Part shown: piece after piece, positions 16,503-24,592 of the stretch
Layout of the letters: every line of letters starts with the position of its first letter
Position numbering within the stretch: the first letter of the stretch is position 1
Origin: JADJWR01 sp964509545
Lineage (GTDB): Bacteria; Pseudomonadota; Gammaproteobacteria; Burkholderiales; Burkholderiaceae_F
Direction: 5' to 3'
NCBI GenBank assembly: GCA_964509545.1
Contig: CAZDXQ010000004.1
Span: 1 to 64,000, forward strand
Length of the DNA: 64,000 nt
The notes under the pieces: generated by a model
What the model saw: the letters and a program-made list of their open reading frames with translations, nothing else
What the model was told of the DNA's origin: nothing
The model's database searches: none
Made by a program: the position numbers and the translations under genes

Positions 16503-18020
16503 ATGGCAAACGCGCTCACCGAACGTAGCGCCGCCGCCCCTGGGACCCCAACCGCCCAGAAGGCGGCGCACGGGTTCCCGTGGAAGGCACTGCTGCCGGT
16601 CATCGTTGCCGGCGTCATCGCACTGTTTCCCCCGCCTGAAGGCCTGGCCCAGCACGCCTGGTACTTCTTCGCGATCTTCGCCGGCGTCATCGTCGGCCTG
16701 ATGCTCGAACCGCTGCCGGGCGCGGCGATCGGGCTGATCGGCGTCGTGCTCGTCACGCTGCTTTCGCCTTATGTGCTGTTCTCTCCGGCCGAACTGGCCA
16801 AGGCGGGCTTCAAGCCGGCCAACGACAGCCTGAACTGGGCGCTGTCGGGCTTCTCCAACACCGTGGTGTGGCTGATCTTCGCGGCGTTCATGTTCGCGCT
16901 CGGCTACGAGAAGAGCGGGCTCGGCAAGCGCATCGCGCTGGCGCTGGTGAAAGTCATGGGCCGGCGCACGCTGACGCTCGGCTACGTGGTGGTCATCGCC
17001 GACCTGCTGCTGGCGCCGTTCACGCCGTCGAACACCGCGCGCAGCGGCGGCACCATCTACCCGGTGATCCGCAACCTGCCGGGGCTGTACGACAGCAAGC
17101 CCAATGATCCGTCGGCGCGGAAGATCGGCGGCTACCTGATGTGGGTGGCGATCGCGGCAACTACGATCACCAGCTCGATGTTCGTCACCGGCATGGCGCC
17201 GAACCTGCTGGCGACCGAGATGGCCAGCAAGACCGCCGGCGTGGCGATCAGCTGGACCGACTGGTTCATCGCCTTCGCGCCGGTGGGCATCGTCCTGCTG
17301 CTGACGTTGCCGCTGGTCGCCTACTTCCTCTATCCACCGCAGATCAAGAGCGGCGACGAGGTGCCGAACTGGGCCCGCGGCGAACTCGCCAAGCTCGGCG
17401 GGCTGACCGTGCGCGAGATCGAGCTGGCGGTGCTGGTGCTGATGGCACTCGCCCTGTGGATCTTCGGCGGCGCCGTGATCAACGCCACCACGGTGGCGAT
17501 GGCGGTCATCGCGCTGATGGTGCTGCTGAAAGTGGTCAGTTGGGACGACATCCTCGCCAACAAGTCGGCGTGGAACACGCTGGTGTGGTTCGCCACGCTG
17601 GTGGCGCTGGCCGACGGGCTGAACAAGGTCGGCTTCGTCAAATGGTTTGCCGACACGGTCGGCGGCCAGATGGCCGGCTTCTCGCCGATGGTCGCGATGC
17701 TGCTGCTGGTCGCGGTGTTCTACTTCACCCACTACCTGTTCGCGAGCATCACCGCGCATGTCACCGCAATGCTGCCGGTGATGCTGGCCGTGGGCATGGG
17801 CGTGCCGGGGCTCGACATGCGCATGTTCGCGCTGCTGCTGGTGATGACGCTCGGCATCATGGGCATCCTCACGCCGTATGCCACGGGACCGAGCCCGGTG
17901 TACTACGGCAGCGGCTACCTGCCGGCCAAGGACTACTGGCGGCTGGGTGCGATCTTCGGCGTGATCTTCTTCGTCGCGCTGATCGTGATCGGCGTGCCTT
18001 GGCTGACGATGATCGCCTGA
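16503..18020 (+). CDS. DASS (SLC13/CitT) family anion transporter
   Basis: A 505-residue inner-membrane transporter with some twelve or more hydrophobic segments. The family signatures are visible: PFTPSNTARSGGTIYPVI (first Ser-Asn-Thr binding motif) near residue 172 and GILTPYATGPSPVYYGSGYL near the C-terminus. Family members take up or exchange di- and tricarboxylates such as citrate and succinate, or sulfate. GGAGGTCACC lies just before the ATG. It is monocistronic, with a terminator behind it. Substrate not determinable here. Confidence 0.9.
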   Translation: MANALTERSAAAPGTPTAQKAAHGFPWKALLPVIVAGVIALFPPPEGLAQHAWYFFAIFAGVIVGLMLEPLPGAAIGLIGVVLVTLLSPYVLFSPAELAKAGFKPANDSLNWALSGFSNTVVWLIFAAFMFALGYEKSGLGKRIALALVKVMGRRTLTLGYVVVIADLLLAPFTPSNTARSGGTIYPVIRNLPGLYDSKPNDPSARKIGGYLMWVAIAATTITSSMFVTGMAPNLLATEMASKTAGVAISWTDWFIAFAPVGIVLLLTLPLVAYFLYPPQIKSGDEVPNWARGELAKLGGLTVREIELAVLVLMALALWIFGGAVINATTVAMAVIALMVLLKVVSWDDILANKSAWNTLVWFATLVALADGLNKVGFVKWFADTVGGQMAGFSPMVAMLLLVAVFYFTHYLFASITAHVTAMLPVMLAVGMGVPGLDMRMFALLLVMTLGIMGILTPYATGPSPVYYGSGYLPAKDYWRLGAIFGVIFFVALIVIGVPWLTMIA

Positions 18021-18063
18021 AACAGCAAGGTGCCGTGCGCACCGCGCACGGCGGCAGGAGGAC

Positions 18064-18090
18064 GGCGGCGCAGCAATGCGCCGCCTTTCT
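18064..18090 (+). terminator. Rho-independent terminator after the DASS transporter
   Basis: GGCGGCGCA (18064-18072), loop GCAA, TGCGCCGCC (18077-18085), then TTTCT. Nine-pair perfect stem, 44 bases after the stop. Confidence 0.85.
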
Positions 18091-18144
18091 TATGCCTGCT
18101 GCTCGTCCCGCACCGCCGAGGCCGCGCGGAACCGCCGCCGATGC

Positions 18145-19761
18145 CTACGCGGGCACGACGGCGGGTCGAGGACGGGACGTTGCGGTTGCCGGTCTCGAGC
18201 AGCGCGCAGCGGCTGCTGCAAGCGCGTAAGAAATATCCGCTTCCGCAGCTGGTCTGGCGCCACAGCAGGATGCACCCGCCTCCGCCGGACTGGCCAGGTC
18301 GACGCTGCAGACGCCGGTTTCGGGCAGGTCGAGCTCGACGCGGTCGGCCGCTTCGCTATCGCCGACGATCGCGGCAACGACCGAGCGCGCCTGCTCGAAG
18401 CCGGTCGCCATCAGGAAGGTCGGCGCGCGGCCGTAGCTCTTCACGCCGAGGGTGTAGAAGCCCGGCTCGGGGTGCGCCAGTTCGCGGTGGCCGTGCGGCC
18501 GCACCGTGCCGCAGCTGTGCAGGTTGGGATCGATCAGCGGGCCCAGGGCCTCGGTCGATTCCAGCCACGGATCGAGTTTCAGGCGCAGTTCGCCGATCAT
18601 CGCCAGATCCGGCCGCTGACCGGTGGCGCAGACGATCTCGTCGATGCCGTCCAGCCGGATCGGCTGCCCATCGGGGCCAGAGCCCTCGACGGCCAGCGCG
18701 CCGCCATCGCGGCGAACCGCCGTGATGCGCAGGCCGCTGACGAACGCCATCCCGCCGCTGTCGCGCAGTGCCTTGAGCGCCGTGCCGAGTCGGCCGCGCG
18801 CCGGCAGCGCATCGGCCGCGCCGCCGCCGAAGACGCGCGCCAGCACCGGCGAACGGACCGCCCAGACGATGCGCGTGCCGGGCGCGTCGTCGGCGAGTTC
18901 GGCCAGCGCAAGCAGCGTATTGGCGGCCGAATGGCCGGCGCCGACCACCAGCGTGCGCCTGCCCGCATAGCGGCGGCGGTCGCGCCCCAGCACGTCGGGA
19001 ATGCCGTAGAAGATCGACGTCGCGTTTTCCCGCTCGCCGAGCGCCGGCAGGCCATTGGCGCCCAGCGGATTCGGCGTCGTCCACGTGCCGCTGGCGTCGA
19101 TCACGGCGCGCGCACGAAGCTCGATCGGCTGTCCATGCTGCACGGCGCGGATGACGAAAGGCGCCCTGTCGCGGCCGATCGTCTTGACCTTGTCGAAACC
19201 CTCGCGGCTGATCGCGACGACCCTGGTGTTCAGGCGCAACGCGGCCGCGACCGCGGGCATCGTCGAATAGGGTTGCAGCACGCGCTCGACGATGTCGCGC
19301 GCCAGCGGCAGCTCTTCGGGCAGCGGCGGCGGCCAGCCGGTGGCCTCGAGTTGCGCCCGCATCGCCGGGTCGATGTCGTAGCGCCACGGCGAGAACAGGC
19401 GCACATGACCGTAGTCGAGCAGGTTGGCGCCGACCGCGGCGGCTGCCTCGAGGATGATCGGTTCGACGCCGCGCTCGATCAGCCGCGCCGCGGCGGCGAG
19501 TCCGACTGGGCCGGCGCCGATCACCGCGACCGGCAGCGCGCCGTCGCCGCTGCGCTCACGCGGCGCTGGCGGCGTGGCGCAGCACGCAGCGGACGCGGAA
19601 TCTCGAGCAGAAGCCGGGGTGGCGGCGCAGCCGCAGCCGGATGCACCCGCGGCCCTGGCAACCGCATCCTTGACACAGCAGGCGGCCACGCCAGCGGGCG
19701 CGGGGCCGCCGCAGCAACCGCCGGCAGGCGGGTTCACTTCATATTCGTTGGCTTGCTTCAT
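18145..19761 (-). CDS. arsO: ArsO-like flavoprotein with cysteine-rich tails
   Basis: A 538-residue NAD(P)/FAD oxidoreductase of the flavin-monooxygenase type found in ars operons. After a 75-residue N-terminal tail comes the FAD motif VAVIGAGPVGLAAAARL; the NAD(P) motif TLVVGAGHSAANTLLAL lies near residue 265, and CATGQRPDL marks the C-terminal FAD contact. The N-terminal tail holds CC, CC, CGC and CC clusters, and the C-terminal tail a further SCCG, far more cysteine than the catalytic core needs. These tails may bind As(III). The start at 19761 was preferred to 19776 because AAGGAG sits ahead of it. Last gene of the ars operon. Reaction unknown. Confidence 0.8.
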   Translation of the reverse strand: MKQANEYEVNPPAGGCCGGPAPAGVAACCVKDAVARAAGASGCGCAATPASARDSASAACCATPPAPRERSGDGALPVAVIGAGPVGLAAAARLIERGVEPIILEAAAAVGANLLDYGHVRLFSPWRYDIDPAMRAQLEATGWPPPLPEELPLARDIVERVLQPYSTMPAVAAALRLNTRVVAISREGFDKVKTIGRDRAPFVIRAVQHGQPIELRARAVIDASGTWTTPNPLGANGLPALGERENATSIFYGIPDVLGRDRRRYAGRRTLVVGAGHSAANTLLALAELADDAPGTRIVWAVRSPVLARVFGGGAADALPARGRLGTALKALRDSGGMAFVSGLRITAVRRDGGALAVEGSGPDGQPIRLDGIDEIVCATGQRPDLAMIGELRLKLDPWLESTEALGPLIDPNLHSCGTVRPHGHRELAHPEPGFYTLGVKSYGRAPTFLMATGFEQARSVVAAIVGDSEAADRVELDLPETGVCSVDLASPAEAGASCCGARPAAEADISYALAAAAARCSRPATATSRPRPAVVPA

Positions 19762-19823
19762 CGAAGGCTCCTTCAACTCGGTTGCGGCCCGCGCGGGGCC
19801 GTACCGTCATTGACGGAGCCGCT

Positions 19824-20390
19824 TCAGGAAGGACGCAAAGTTGCGGCGCGCGGCGCGCAGGCGCAGCGCCCGACGATGCGCTCTAAGTCGACGATCGTTC
19901 GGCCGGCCATGACGACGCGGCAGCAGCGCTCGACGATCTGGCGCAGCAGCGCGCGACCGCGTTGCACGCGCGACTTCGCGCCCGAGACCGACAGCGCGAG
20001 GCGCTGCGCCACCTCGCGCTGCGCGATGCCTTCGATTTCCGACAACCGCAGCGCCTCGCGGTACCTGTCCGGCAGCCGCTCGATCATTTCCGGCAGGCAC
20101 GGCGCCAGCGCCGCCACCGCATCGTCTTCCGGCGCTTCCGCGGCGAGGTCTTCGGGCAGTTCCTCGGTGGGCCGGCGGGCGCGATAGTGGTCGATGACGC
20201 GATTGGCGGCGATTCGCGCCAGCCACGCCGGCGCGCGGTCCGCCGATTCGAGGCGGTGCAGCGACTCCTGCGCCCGGACGAACACGTCCTGGACGATGTC
20301 GTCGGCATCGTGAGGATCGGCGACGCGCCGCCCGACGAAGCGGCGCAGCGTCGCGTGATGCTCACGCCACAGATCGGCGATCTTGACCAT
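19824..20390 (-). CDS. sigZ: SigZ-like ECF sigma factor with cysteine-bearing C-terminus
   Basis: A 188-residue sigma-70 family factor. Region 2 has DPHDADDIVQDVFVRAQES and region 4 has LRLSEIEGIAQREVAQRLALS. The C-terminus carries ERCCRVVMAGR and then GRCACAPRA, a cysteine pattern seen in SigZ-type ECF factors and suited to metalloid or thiol sensing. It lies 12 bases after acr3 in the ars operon and 62 bases before the flavoprotein gene. No anti-sigma gene is adjacent, which fits direct sensing by the cysteines, an inference. Confidence 0.85.
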   Translation of the reverse strand: MVKIADLWREHHATLRRFVGRRVADPHDADDIVQDVFVRAQESLHRLESADRAPAWLARIAANRVIDHYRARRPTEELPEDLAAEAPEDDAVAALAPCLPEMIERLPDRYREALRLSEIEGIAQREVAQRLALSVSGAKSRVQRGRALLRQIVERCCRVVMAGRTIVDLERIVGRCACAPRAATLRPS

Positions 20391-20402
20391 GCCGCCCCTG
20401 CC

Positions 20403-21479
20403 TCAGCCGCGCAGCGCCGCGCTTTCGTACCAGCCGCGGCTGGCGTTGACCACGCGCACGACGAGCAGCATCACCGGCACCTCGATCAGCACGCCGACCA
20501 CGGTGGCCAGTGCTGCTCCCGAGTCAAAACCGAACAGGCTGATCGCCGCGGCCACCGCGAGCTCGAAGAAGTTCGACGCGCCGATCAGCGCCGAGGGGCA
20601 GGCCACCGAGTGCTTCTCGCCGACCTTGCGGTTCAACCAGTAGGCGACGCTGGAGTTGAAGAACACCTGGATCAGGATCGGCACCGCCAGCATGGCGATG
20701 ACGAGCGGCTGGCGCAGGATCTGCTCGCCCTGGAAGGCGAACAGCAGCACCAGCGTGGCCAGCAGCGCAGCGATCGACCACGGGCCGATGCGGGCGAGCA
20801 GGGCATCGAGCGCCGGCTGCCCGCCGCGCGCCAGCACGCGGGCGCGGATCACCTGCGCGATCACGACCGGAATCACGATGTACAGGCCGACCGAGGTCAG
20901 CAGCGTGTCCCAGGGCACGGTGATCGAACTCAACCCCAGCAGCAGGGCGACGATCGGCGCGAAGGCGAAGATCATGATCGTGTCGTTCAGCGCCACCTGC
21001 GTCAGCGTGAAGTACGGGTCGCCGCCGGTGAGCCGGCTCCAGACGAACACCATCGCCGTGCACGGCGCGGCGGCGAGCAGGATCAGGCCGGCGACATAGC
21101 TGTCGAGCTGTGCGGCGGGCAGGTACGGCGCGAAGACGTGGCGGATGAAGATCCACGCCAGCAGCGCCATCGAGAAGGGCTTCACCGCCCAGTTGACGAA
21201 GAGCGTGACGCCGATGCCGCGCACGTGGCTGCGCACCTGGCCCAATGCGCCGAAGTCGATCTTCAGCAGCATCGGGATGATCATCACCCAGATCAGCACG
21301 CCCACCGGCAGGTTGACCTGCGCGAACTCCATGCCGCCCACCGCCTGCACCGGCGCCGGGAAGAGCTGGCCAAGCACGATGCCGGCGACGATGCACAGCG
21401 CCACCCACACGGTCAGGTAGCGCTCGAAGACGCTCATCGCAGGAACCGGCGGCGCGCCGGCAGTGGCCAGACCGCTCAC
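20403..21479 (-). CDS. acr3: ACR3-family arsenite efflux permease
   Basis: A 358-residue membrane protein of the bile/arsenite/riboflavin transporter superfamily, ACR3 branch. Ten hydrophobic segments can be drawn. The conserved Cys region GLILLAAAPCTAMVFVWS in the fourth helix and the E-containing GASNFFELAVAAAISLFG near the C-terminus are diagnostic. It extrudes As(OH)3 as arsenite. The GTG start overlaps the arsC stop (GTGA); an internal ATG (MSVFERYL) 14 codons on is an alternative start. Confidence 0.95.
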   Translation of the reverse strand: MSGLATAGAPPVPAMSVFERYLTVWVALCIVAGIVLGQLFPAPVQAVGGMEFAQVNLPVGVLIWVMIIPMLLKIDFGALGQVRSHVRGIGVTLFVNWAVKPFSMALLAWIFIRHVFAPYLPAAQLDSYVAGLILLAAAPCTAMVFVWSRLTGGDPYFTLTQVALNDTIMIFAFAPIVALLLGLSSITVPWDTLLTSVGLYIVIPVVIAQVIRARVLARGGQPALDALLARIGPWSIAALLATLVLLFAFQGEQILRQPLVIAMLAVPILIQVFFNSSVAYWLNRKVGEKHSVACPSALIGASNFFELAVAAAISLFGFDSGAALATVVGVLIEVPVMLLVVRVVNASRGWYESAALRG

Positions 21480-21967
21480 GACCTGCCGATCTCCTTCAGT
21501 CGCTGCGTCAGCGCCACGCGGTCGAGCCTGGCCAGCGGCAGGCTGAGAAACAGCTGGATGCGGTTGTGCAGGCGGTTGTAGGCGTGGAAGAACGCCTTGC
21601 GTTTGGCTTCGTCGTCACCGTCGACCGCCGCCGGATCCTCGACGCCCCAGTGGGCGGTGATCGGCTGTCCCGGCCAGTGCGGGCAGACTTCGCCGGCGGC
21701 CGAATCGCACACGGTGAAGACGAAATCCAGTTCCGGCGAGTCGGGCTGCGCGAACTCGTCCCAGCTCTTGCTGCGCAGCCCTTCGGTCGGCAGGCGGTTC
21801 TTCTGCAGCAGTTCGAGCGCGAACGGATTGACGCGACCGGCCGGATGCGAACCGGCCGACCAGGCGCGAAAGCGCGGCGCGCCCATCGCGTTCATCATCA
21901 CCTCGCCCATGATCGAGCGGGCCGAATTGCCTGTGCACAGGAACAGCACGTTCAGGGGACGGTCCAC
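21476..21967 (-). CDS. arsC: Arsenate reductase ArsC, low-molecular-weight phosphatase type
   Basis: A 163-residue cytoplasmic arsenate reductase of the LMW tyrosine-phosphatase fold. The P-loop FLCTGNSARS holds the catalytic Cys at residue 11. Further conserved positions are SAGSHPAG, and DFVFTVCDSAAGEVCP with two more cysteines. It reduces As(V) to As(III) for export by the ACR3 pump encoded directly after it. GTG start with GGAGAG upstream. Length is normal. Confidence 0.93.
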   Translation of the reverse strand: MDRPLNVLFLCTGNSARSIMGEVMMNAMGAPRFRAWSAGSHPAGRVNPFALELLQKNRLPTEGLRSKSWDEFAQPDSPELDFVFTVCDSAAGEVCPHWPGQPITAHWGVEDPAAVDGDDEAKRKAFFHAYNRLHNRIQLFLSLPLARLDRVALTQRLKEIGRS

Positions 21968-21979
21968 GACGGCGCTCTC

Positions 21980-22237
21980 CTAACCGCAGCAGGAAACCCT
22001 GGCCGCTTTCGGCTCGATGCTTGCCGGCTGCGGCGAGCGGCACGCGGATCCGGCCCGCGCGGCAGCAGGTTCGTCATTGGCCGCCGGCGCTGCGCCGAGC
22101 GTGTGGAAGGTCTCCCAGGCAATGCCGGTCGGATCGGCGACCCAGTGCTTGTTCGAGCGGGCGGAGCAGCAGGCGATGTCCTTTTCCGCCTGCGTGGCCA
22201 GATCCTCGCCCGCGACGTGAACGTGAAAGCGCTTCAT
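21980..22237 (-). CDS. ArsI/CadI dioxygenase remnant with internal deletion
   Basis: An 85-residue protein made of the first dozen residues of an ArsI-type C-As lyase (MKRFHVHVAGEDL, containing the first Fe-ligand His) joined directly to its C-terminal part: EKDIACCSARSNKHWVADPTGIAW followed by ETF (the vicinal Cys pair and the Glu ligand). Normal ArsI proteins have roughly 70 more residues in between, including the second His ligand. The reading frame is intact, so an in-frame internal deletion fits. It overlaps the arsR stop by four bases. The C-terminal end (RVSCCG) keeps two cysteines. A complete C-As lyase is unlikely; As(III) binding may persist. Confidence 0.75.
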   Translation of the reverse strand: MKRFHVHVAGEDLATQAEKDIACCSARSNKHWVADPTGIAWETFHTLGAAPAANDEPAAARAGSACRSPQPASIEPKAARVSCCG

Positions 22238-22692
22238 GTCTTGCTCCTCGATGGCGGCCCCTTCATCCTGCGCGCCGTCCCCACGACCGGACGCCGGGCG
22301 TCGTCTTCGGGGCGGCCGTGCGGCGTCCTGCCCTTGCGGGCGCTGCCCGCGCTACGCGCGACAGTGGGGGGATTGCACGCCGCCGCCGGCGCGCAGGTCG
22401 GCCCGCAGTCGACCGCGCAGCAGTTCTCGGTCAGGAAGGCGAGCAGCGCGTTCATCGCATCGAAATTCGCCGCGTAGAACACGAACCGCCCCTCCTGCCG
22501 CGACGACACCAGCCCGGCGTGCGCCAGCTCCTTCAGGTGGAAGCTGAGCGTGGCTGGCGCGATCGCCAGTTGGCCGGCGATCTCTCCGGCGGCGAGCCCC
22601 GACGGGCCCTGCTGCACCAGCAGGCGGAAGACCGCGAGCCGGGTGTCCTGGGCCAGCGCGGCGAGTGCGATGACAGCGCCTGTCGTTTTCAT
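22234..22692 (-). CDS. arsR: ArsR arsenite-responsive repressor
   Basis: A 152-residue ArsR/SmtB repressor. The winged helix has AALAQDTRLAVFRLLVQQG and LAIAPATLSFHLKELAHAGLV. The As(III) site is of the C-terminal type: ENCCAVDCGPTC, comparable with the Cys95/96/102 arrangement of the Acidithiobacillus ferrooxidans ArsR. About 40 Arg/Pro-rich residues follow, longer than usual. The start at 22692 (MKTTGAVIALAAL) is preferred because the promoter overlaps any longer version. First gene of arsR-arsI remnant-arsC-acr3-sigZ-arsO. Confidence 0.9.
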   Translation of the reverse strand: MKTTGAVIALAALAQDTRLAVFRLLVQQGPSGLAAGEIAGQLAIAPATLSFHLKELAHAGLVSSRQEGRFVFYAANFDAMNALLAFLTENCCAVDCGPTCAPAAACNPPTVARSAGSARKGRTPHGRPEDDARRPVVGTARRMKGPPSRSKT

Positions 22693-22699
22693 GGTTGGA

Positions 22700-22727
22700 A
22701 TAGTATTGAAACGTTGAAGCATGTCAA
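22700..22727 (-). promoter_or_regulatory. Sigma-70 promoter and ArsR site of the ars operon
   Basis: On the minus strand TTGACA (22722-22727), 16-base spacer, TACTAT (22700-22705). The spacer contains TTCAA twice in direct orientation, a likely ArsR-binding region that would block the promoter. The expected start of transcription falls at or one base from the ATG at 22692, so the message may be leaderless. Confidence 0.7.
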
Positions 22728-22776
22728 GCGCCCGGAATGCTGCCGGCGCCCGGGCGCACTGCAGGCGGCGCCCGGA

Positions 22777-23001
22777 TCAGTCCTGGCCTGCGTAGGGGTT
22801 GTGCAATGAATCGACAAGTTCATGCAATGCCTGACGGACCTGCGCTTCATCGCAGTCCATCAGCAACGCGTCTTCGAAGGCGTCCTGCGCGATCTGCTGC
22901 AGCTCGCGGTAGTTGTCGTTCAGCACCTTGAGCTTCTCGTGGCAGGACACCGGCGCACCGGTGGGCTGGCGCCATACAGGAGGTTGCATCGGCTTCGCCA
23001 T
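22777..23001 (-). CDS. Small conserved-looking protein of unknown function
   Basis: A 74-residue acidic, mostly helical protein: a short Pro-rich start (MAKPMQPPVWRQP), then CHEKLKVLNDNYRELQQIAQDA and FEDALLMDCDEAQVRQALHEL, ending NPYAGQD. Two cysteines (in SCHEK and DCDE). No signal peptide or membrane helix. The start at 23001 has GGAGAA ahead of it. It sits between arrD and arsR and may belong to the arr transcript. Codon use and composition look like a real gene, but I do not recognise the family. Confidence 0.65.
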   Translation of the reverse strand: MAKPMQPPVWRQPTGAPVSCHEKLKVLNDNYRELQQIAQDAFEDALLMDCDEAQVRQALHELVDSLHNPYAGQD

Positions 23002-23088
23002 CGACCGTTCTCCGCGCATCCTCTGACCGCAGGCGGCTTGCGTTACGGCAATTCTCCGGCCGATGCGCCGGTCGCCCGTGACCGTGGC

Positions 23089-23724
23089 TCAGTGCCGGCG
23101 TGGCGAACCGGCCTCCGTGCGAACGAAGACATCGGTCAGCGCCGCCAGTTCGCGATAGAAGGCGCTTTGCGCGCCCTCGCGCACCGCGGCGGTGAACGGC
23201 GGCGCCCAGCGGCCGAGGTGCTCGTCGAGGAATCGCCGCTGAAGTGCAGCGTGCCCCGTCCGCGCCTCGGTGTCGCCATTGCGCACGGCCTCGGCCTGCC
23301 TAAAGAGCAGCAGATACAGGAACTCCAGTTCGGCGGCGATGTGGTCCGGCAGGTCGCGGAAGGTCTCGTCGATCTCGTAGCCGGCCTCCGCGTACAGGCC
23401 CAGCACGGCCGCCGTGGTGTCCTGCATCAGCGCCTGCCGGCGCTCGAGCCACACCGAGCCATACGGCTGCGCCAGCGTGTTCGTTGGCCCGAGGAAAAGG
23501 CGCGTGTAGTCGACCAGCAGTTCCTGCGGATCGGCGCCGGCGAACGCATCGCCGAGCGAACGCGCACGCGCCGCCATGCCGGCATCGACGCCGGCCGCGG
23601 CCGCCTGCATCGAGTCGAACAGCCGCTCCTCGGCAAACTCCGGCCCCGGCTGGTAGTAGCTGGCCGCGAGCAGCCGCGCGAGATCGGCGCGGGCGGCGAG
23701 CGAGGCGAAGTCGTCGGCAGGCAA
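23089..23724 (-). CDS. arrD: TorD-like chaperone for the arsenate reductase (ArrD)
   Basis: An all-helical molecular chaperone of the TorD/DmsD family, about 211 residues. LVDYTRLFLGPTN and ETFRDLPDHIAAELEFLYLLL are the family signature stretches. Such proteins bind the Tat signal of the catalytic subunit and assist cofactor insertion. I set the start at a TTG (23724) because CGGAG lies five bases upstream; an ATG at 23775 would add 17 residues but lacks such a site. It follows arrB closely, as in arr operons. Confidence 0.85.
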   Translation of the reverse strand: MPADDFASLAARADLARLLAASYYQPGPEFAEERLFDSMQAAAAGVDAGMAARARSLGDAFAGADPQELLVDYTRLFLGPTNTLAQPYGSVWLERRQALMQDTTAAVLGLYAEAGYEIDETFRDLPDHIAAELEFLYLLLFRQAEAVRNGDTEARTGHAALQRRFLDEHLGRWAPPFTAAVREGAQSAFYRELAALTDVFVRTEAGSPRRH

Positions 23725-23792
23725 GTGAACTCCGGTTGCAGAAAAAGGGGGGCGGGCCACGACCGCCCCGAGCATGCCACGCGAAACAGGCG

Positions 23793-24563
23793 TCAGGCCC
23801 TTGTCGCGTACTTGCCGATGTAGTGCACGTTCGGCTGCGTGCCCGCTTCCTCTTTCAGCCGGAACGACTTGTTCGCCTTGAGCACCTGCGCGATCTCGCT
23901 CTTGCCGTCGTCCTGGTCGCCGAAGATGCGCGCCCGCGACGGGCAGACCTCGACGCAGGCCGGTTGCAGGCCGTTGGTGGTGCGGTGGTAGCAGAATGTG
24001 CACTTCTCGACCACGCCCGCCTTGCGCACCGGCGTGACGTCGTTGCCGGTGAAGGAATTCAGCATCGGCGGGGTCGCACCGGCGCGCTTGGCGATATCCG
24101 CGCCGGAAGACGTGGCGCCTGGGATCAGCGCCTTCGTGTCGGTCCACTTCGGCTGTGTCGGCGCCTCCGGCATGTTGAAGCTGATGACGCTGTAGCTCTC
24201 GCCGTTCAGGCTGTTGTCCTCCACCGCCGGGCTGCTGTACGGGCAGGCCTGCATGCACATGCCGCAGCCGATGCACAGGTTCGGGTCGTGCAGCGTGATG
24301 CCTTCCGGCGTCTTGTACATCGCCTTGTTCGGCGTCACCGGGCAGACCTCGACGCAGGCGGCGTTGCTGCAGTGGTTGCACAGCACCGGCATCACCCAGT
24401 GGGTGACGTTCGGGAACACGCCCTCCGTCTTCATCACAAAGTCGGCCCAGTTGTAGGTCTGTCCGTCCGCGCGGTCGCGGGTGTTGTTCTCCGCCTTACA
24501 GGCGAGGGCGCAGGCTCCGCAACCGACGCAGCGCTGCAGGTCGATGACCATTCCGAATCTCAT
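23793..24563 (-). CDS. arrB: Arsenate reductase Fe-S subunit ArrB
   Basis: A 256-residue ferredoxin-type subunit with four cysteine clusters for four [4Fe-4S] centres: CVGCGACALACKAEN (about residues 12-26), CNHCSNAACVEVCP, CIGCGMCMQACPY and CTFCYHR with a later CVEVCP. This is the standard electron-transfer subunit of CISM molybdoenzymes. It has no signal peptide, so it should be exported by riding with the Tat-targeted ArrA. It lies between arrA and arrD. No NrfD anchor is encoded in this operon, as in several known arrAB systems. Confidence 0.9.
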   Translation of the reverse strand: MRFGMVIDLQRCVGCGACALACKAENNTRDRADGQTYNWADFVMKTEGVFPNVTHWVMPVLCNHCSNAACVEVCPVTPNKAMYKTPEGITLHDPNLCIGCGMCMQACPYSSPAVEDNSLNGESYSVISFNMPEAPTQPKWTDTKALIPGATSSGADIAKRAGATPPMLNSFTGNDVTPVRKAGVVEKCTFCYHRTTNGLQPACVEVCPSRARIFGDQDDGKSEIAQVLKANKSFRLKEEAGTQPNVHYIGKYATRA

Positions 24564-24592
24564 CTCGATCTCCTTCAGCTCGCGGGTTGGGG

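Noticed and set aside
22240..22380. The long C-terminal tail of the first ArsR as an extra domain
   Set aside because: About 40 Arg/Pro-rich residues after the Cys cluster look like read-through of GC-rich DNA rather than a folded domain.
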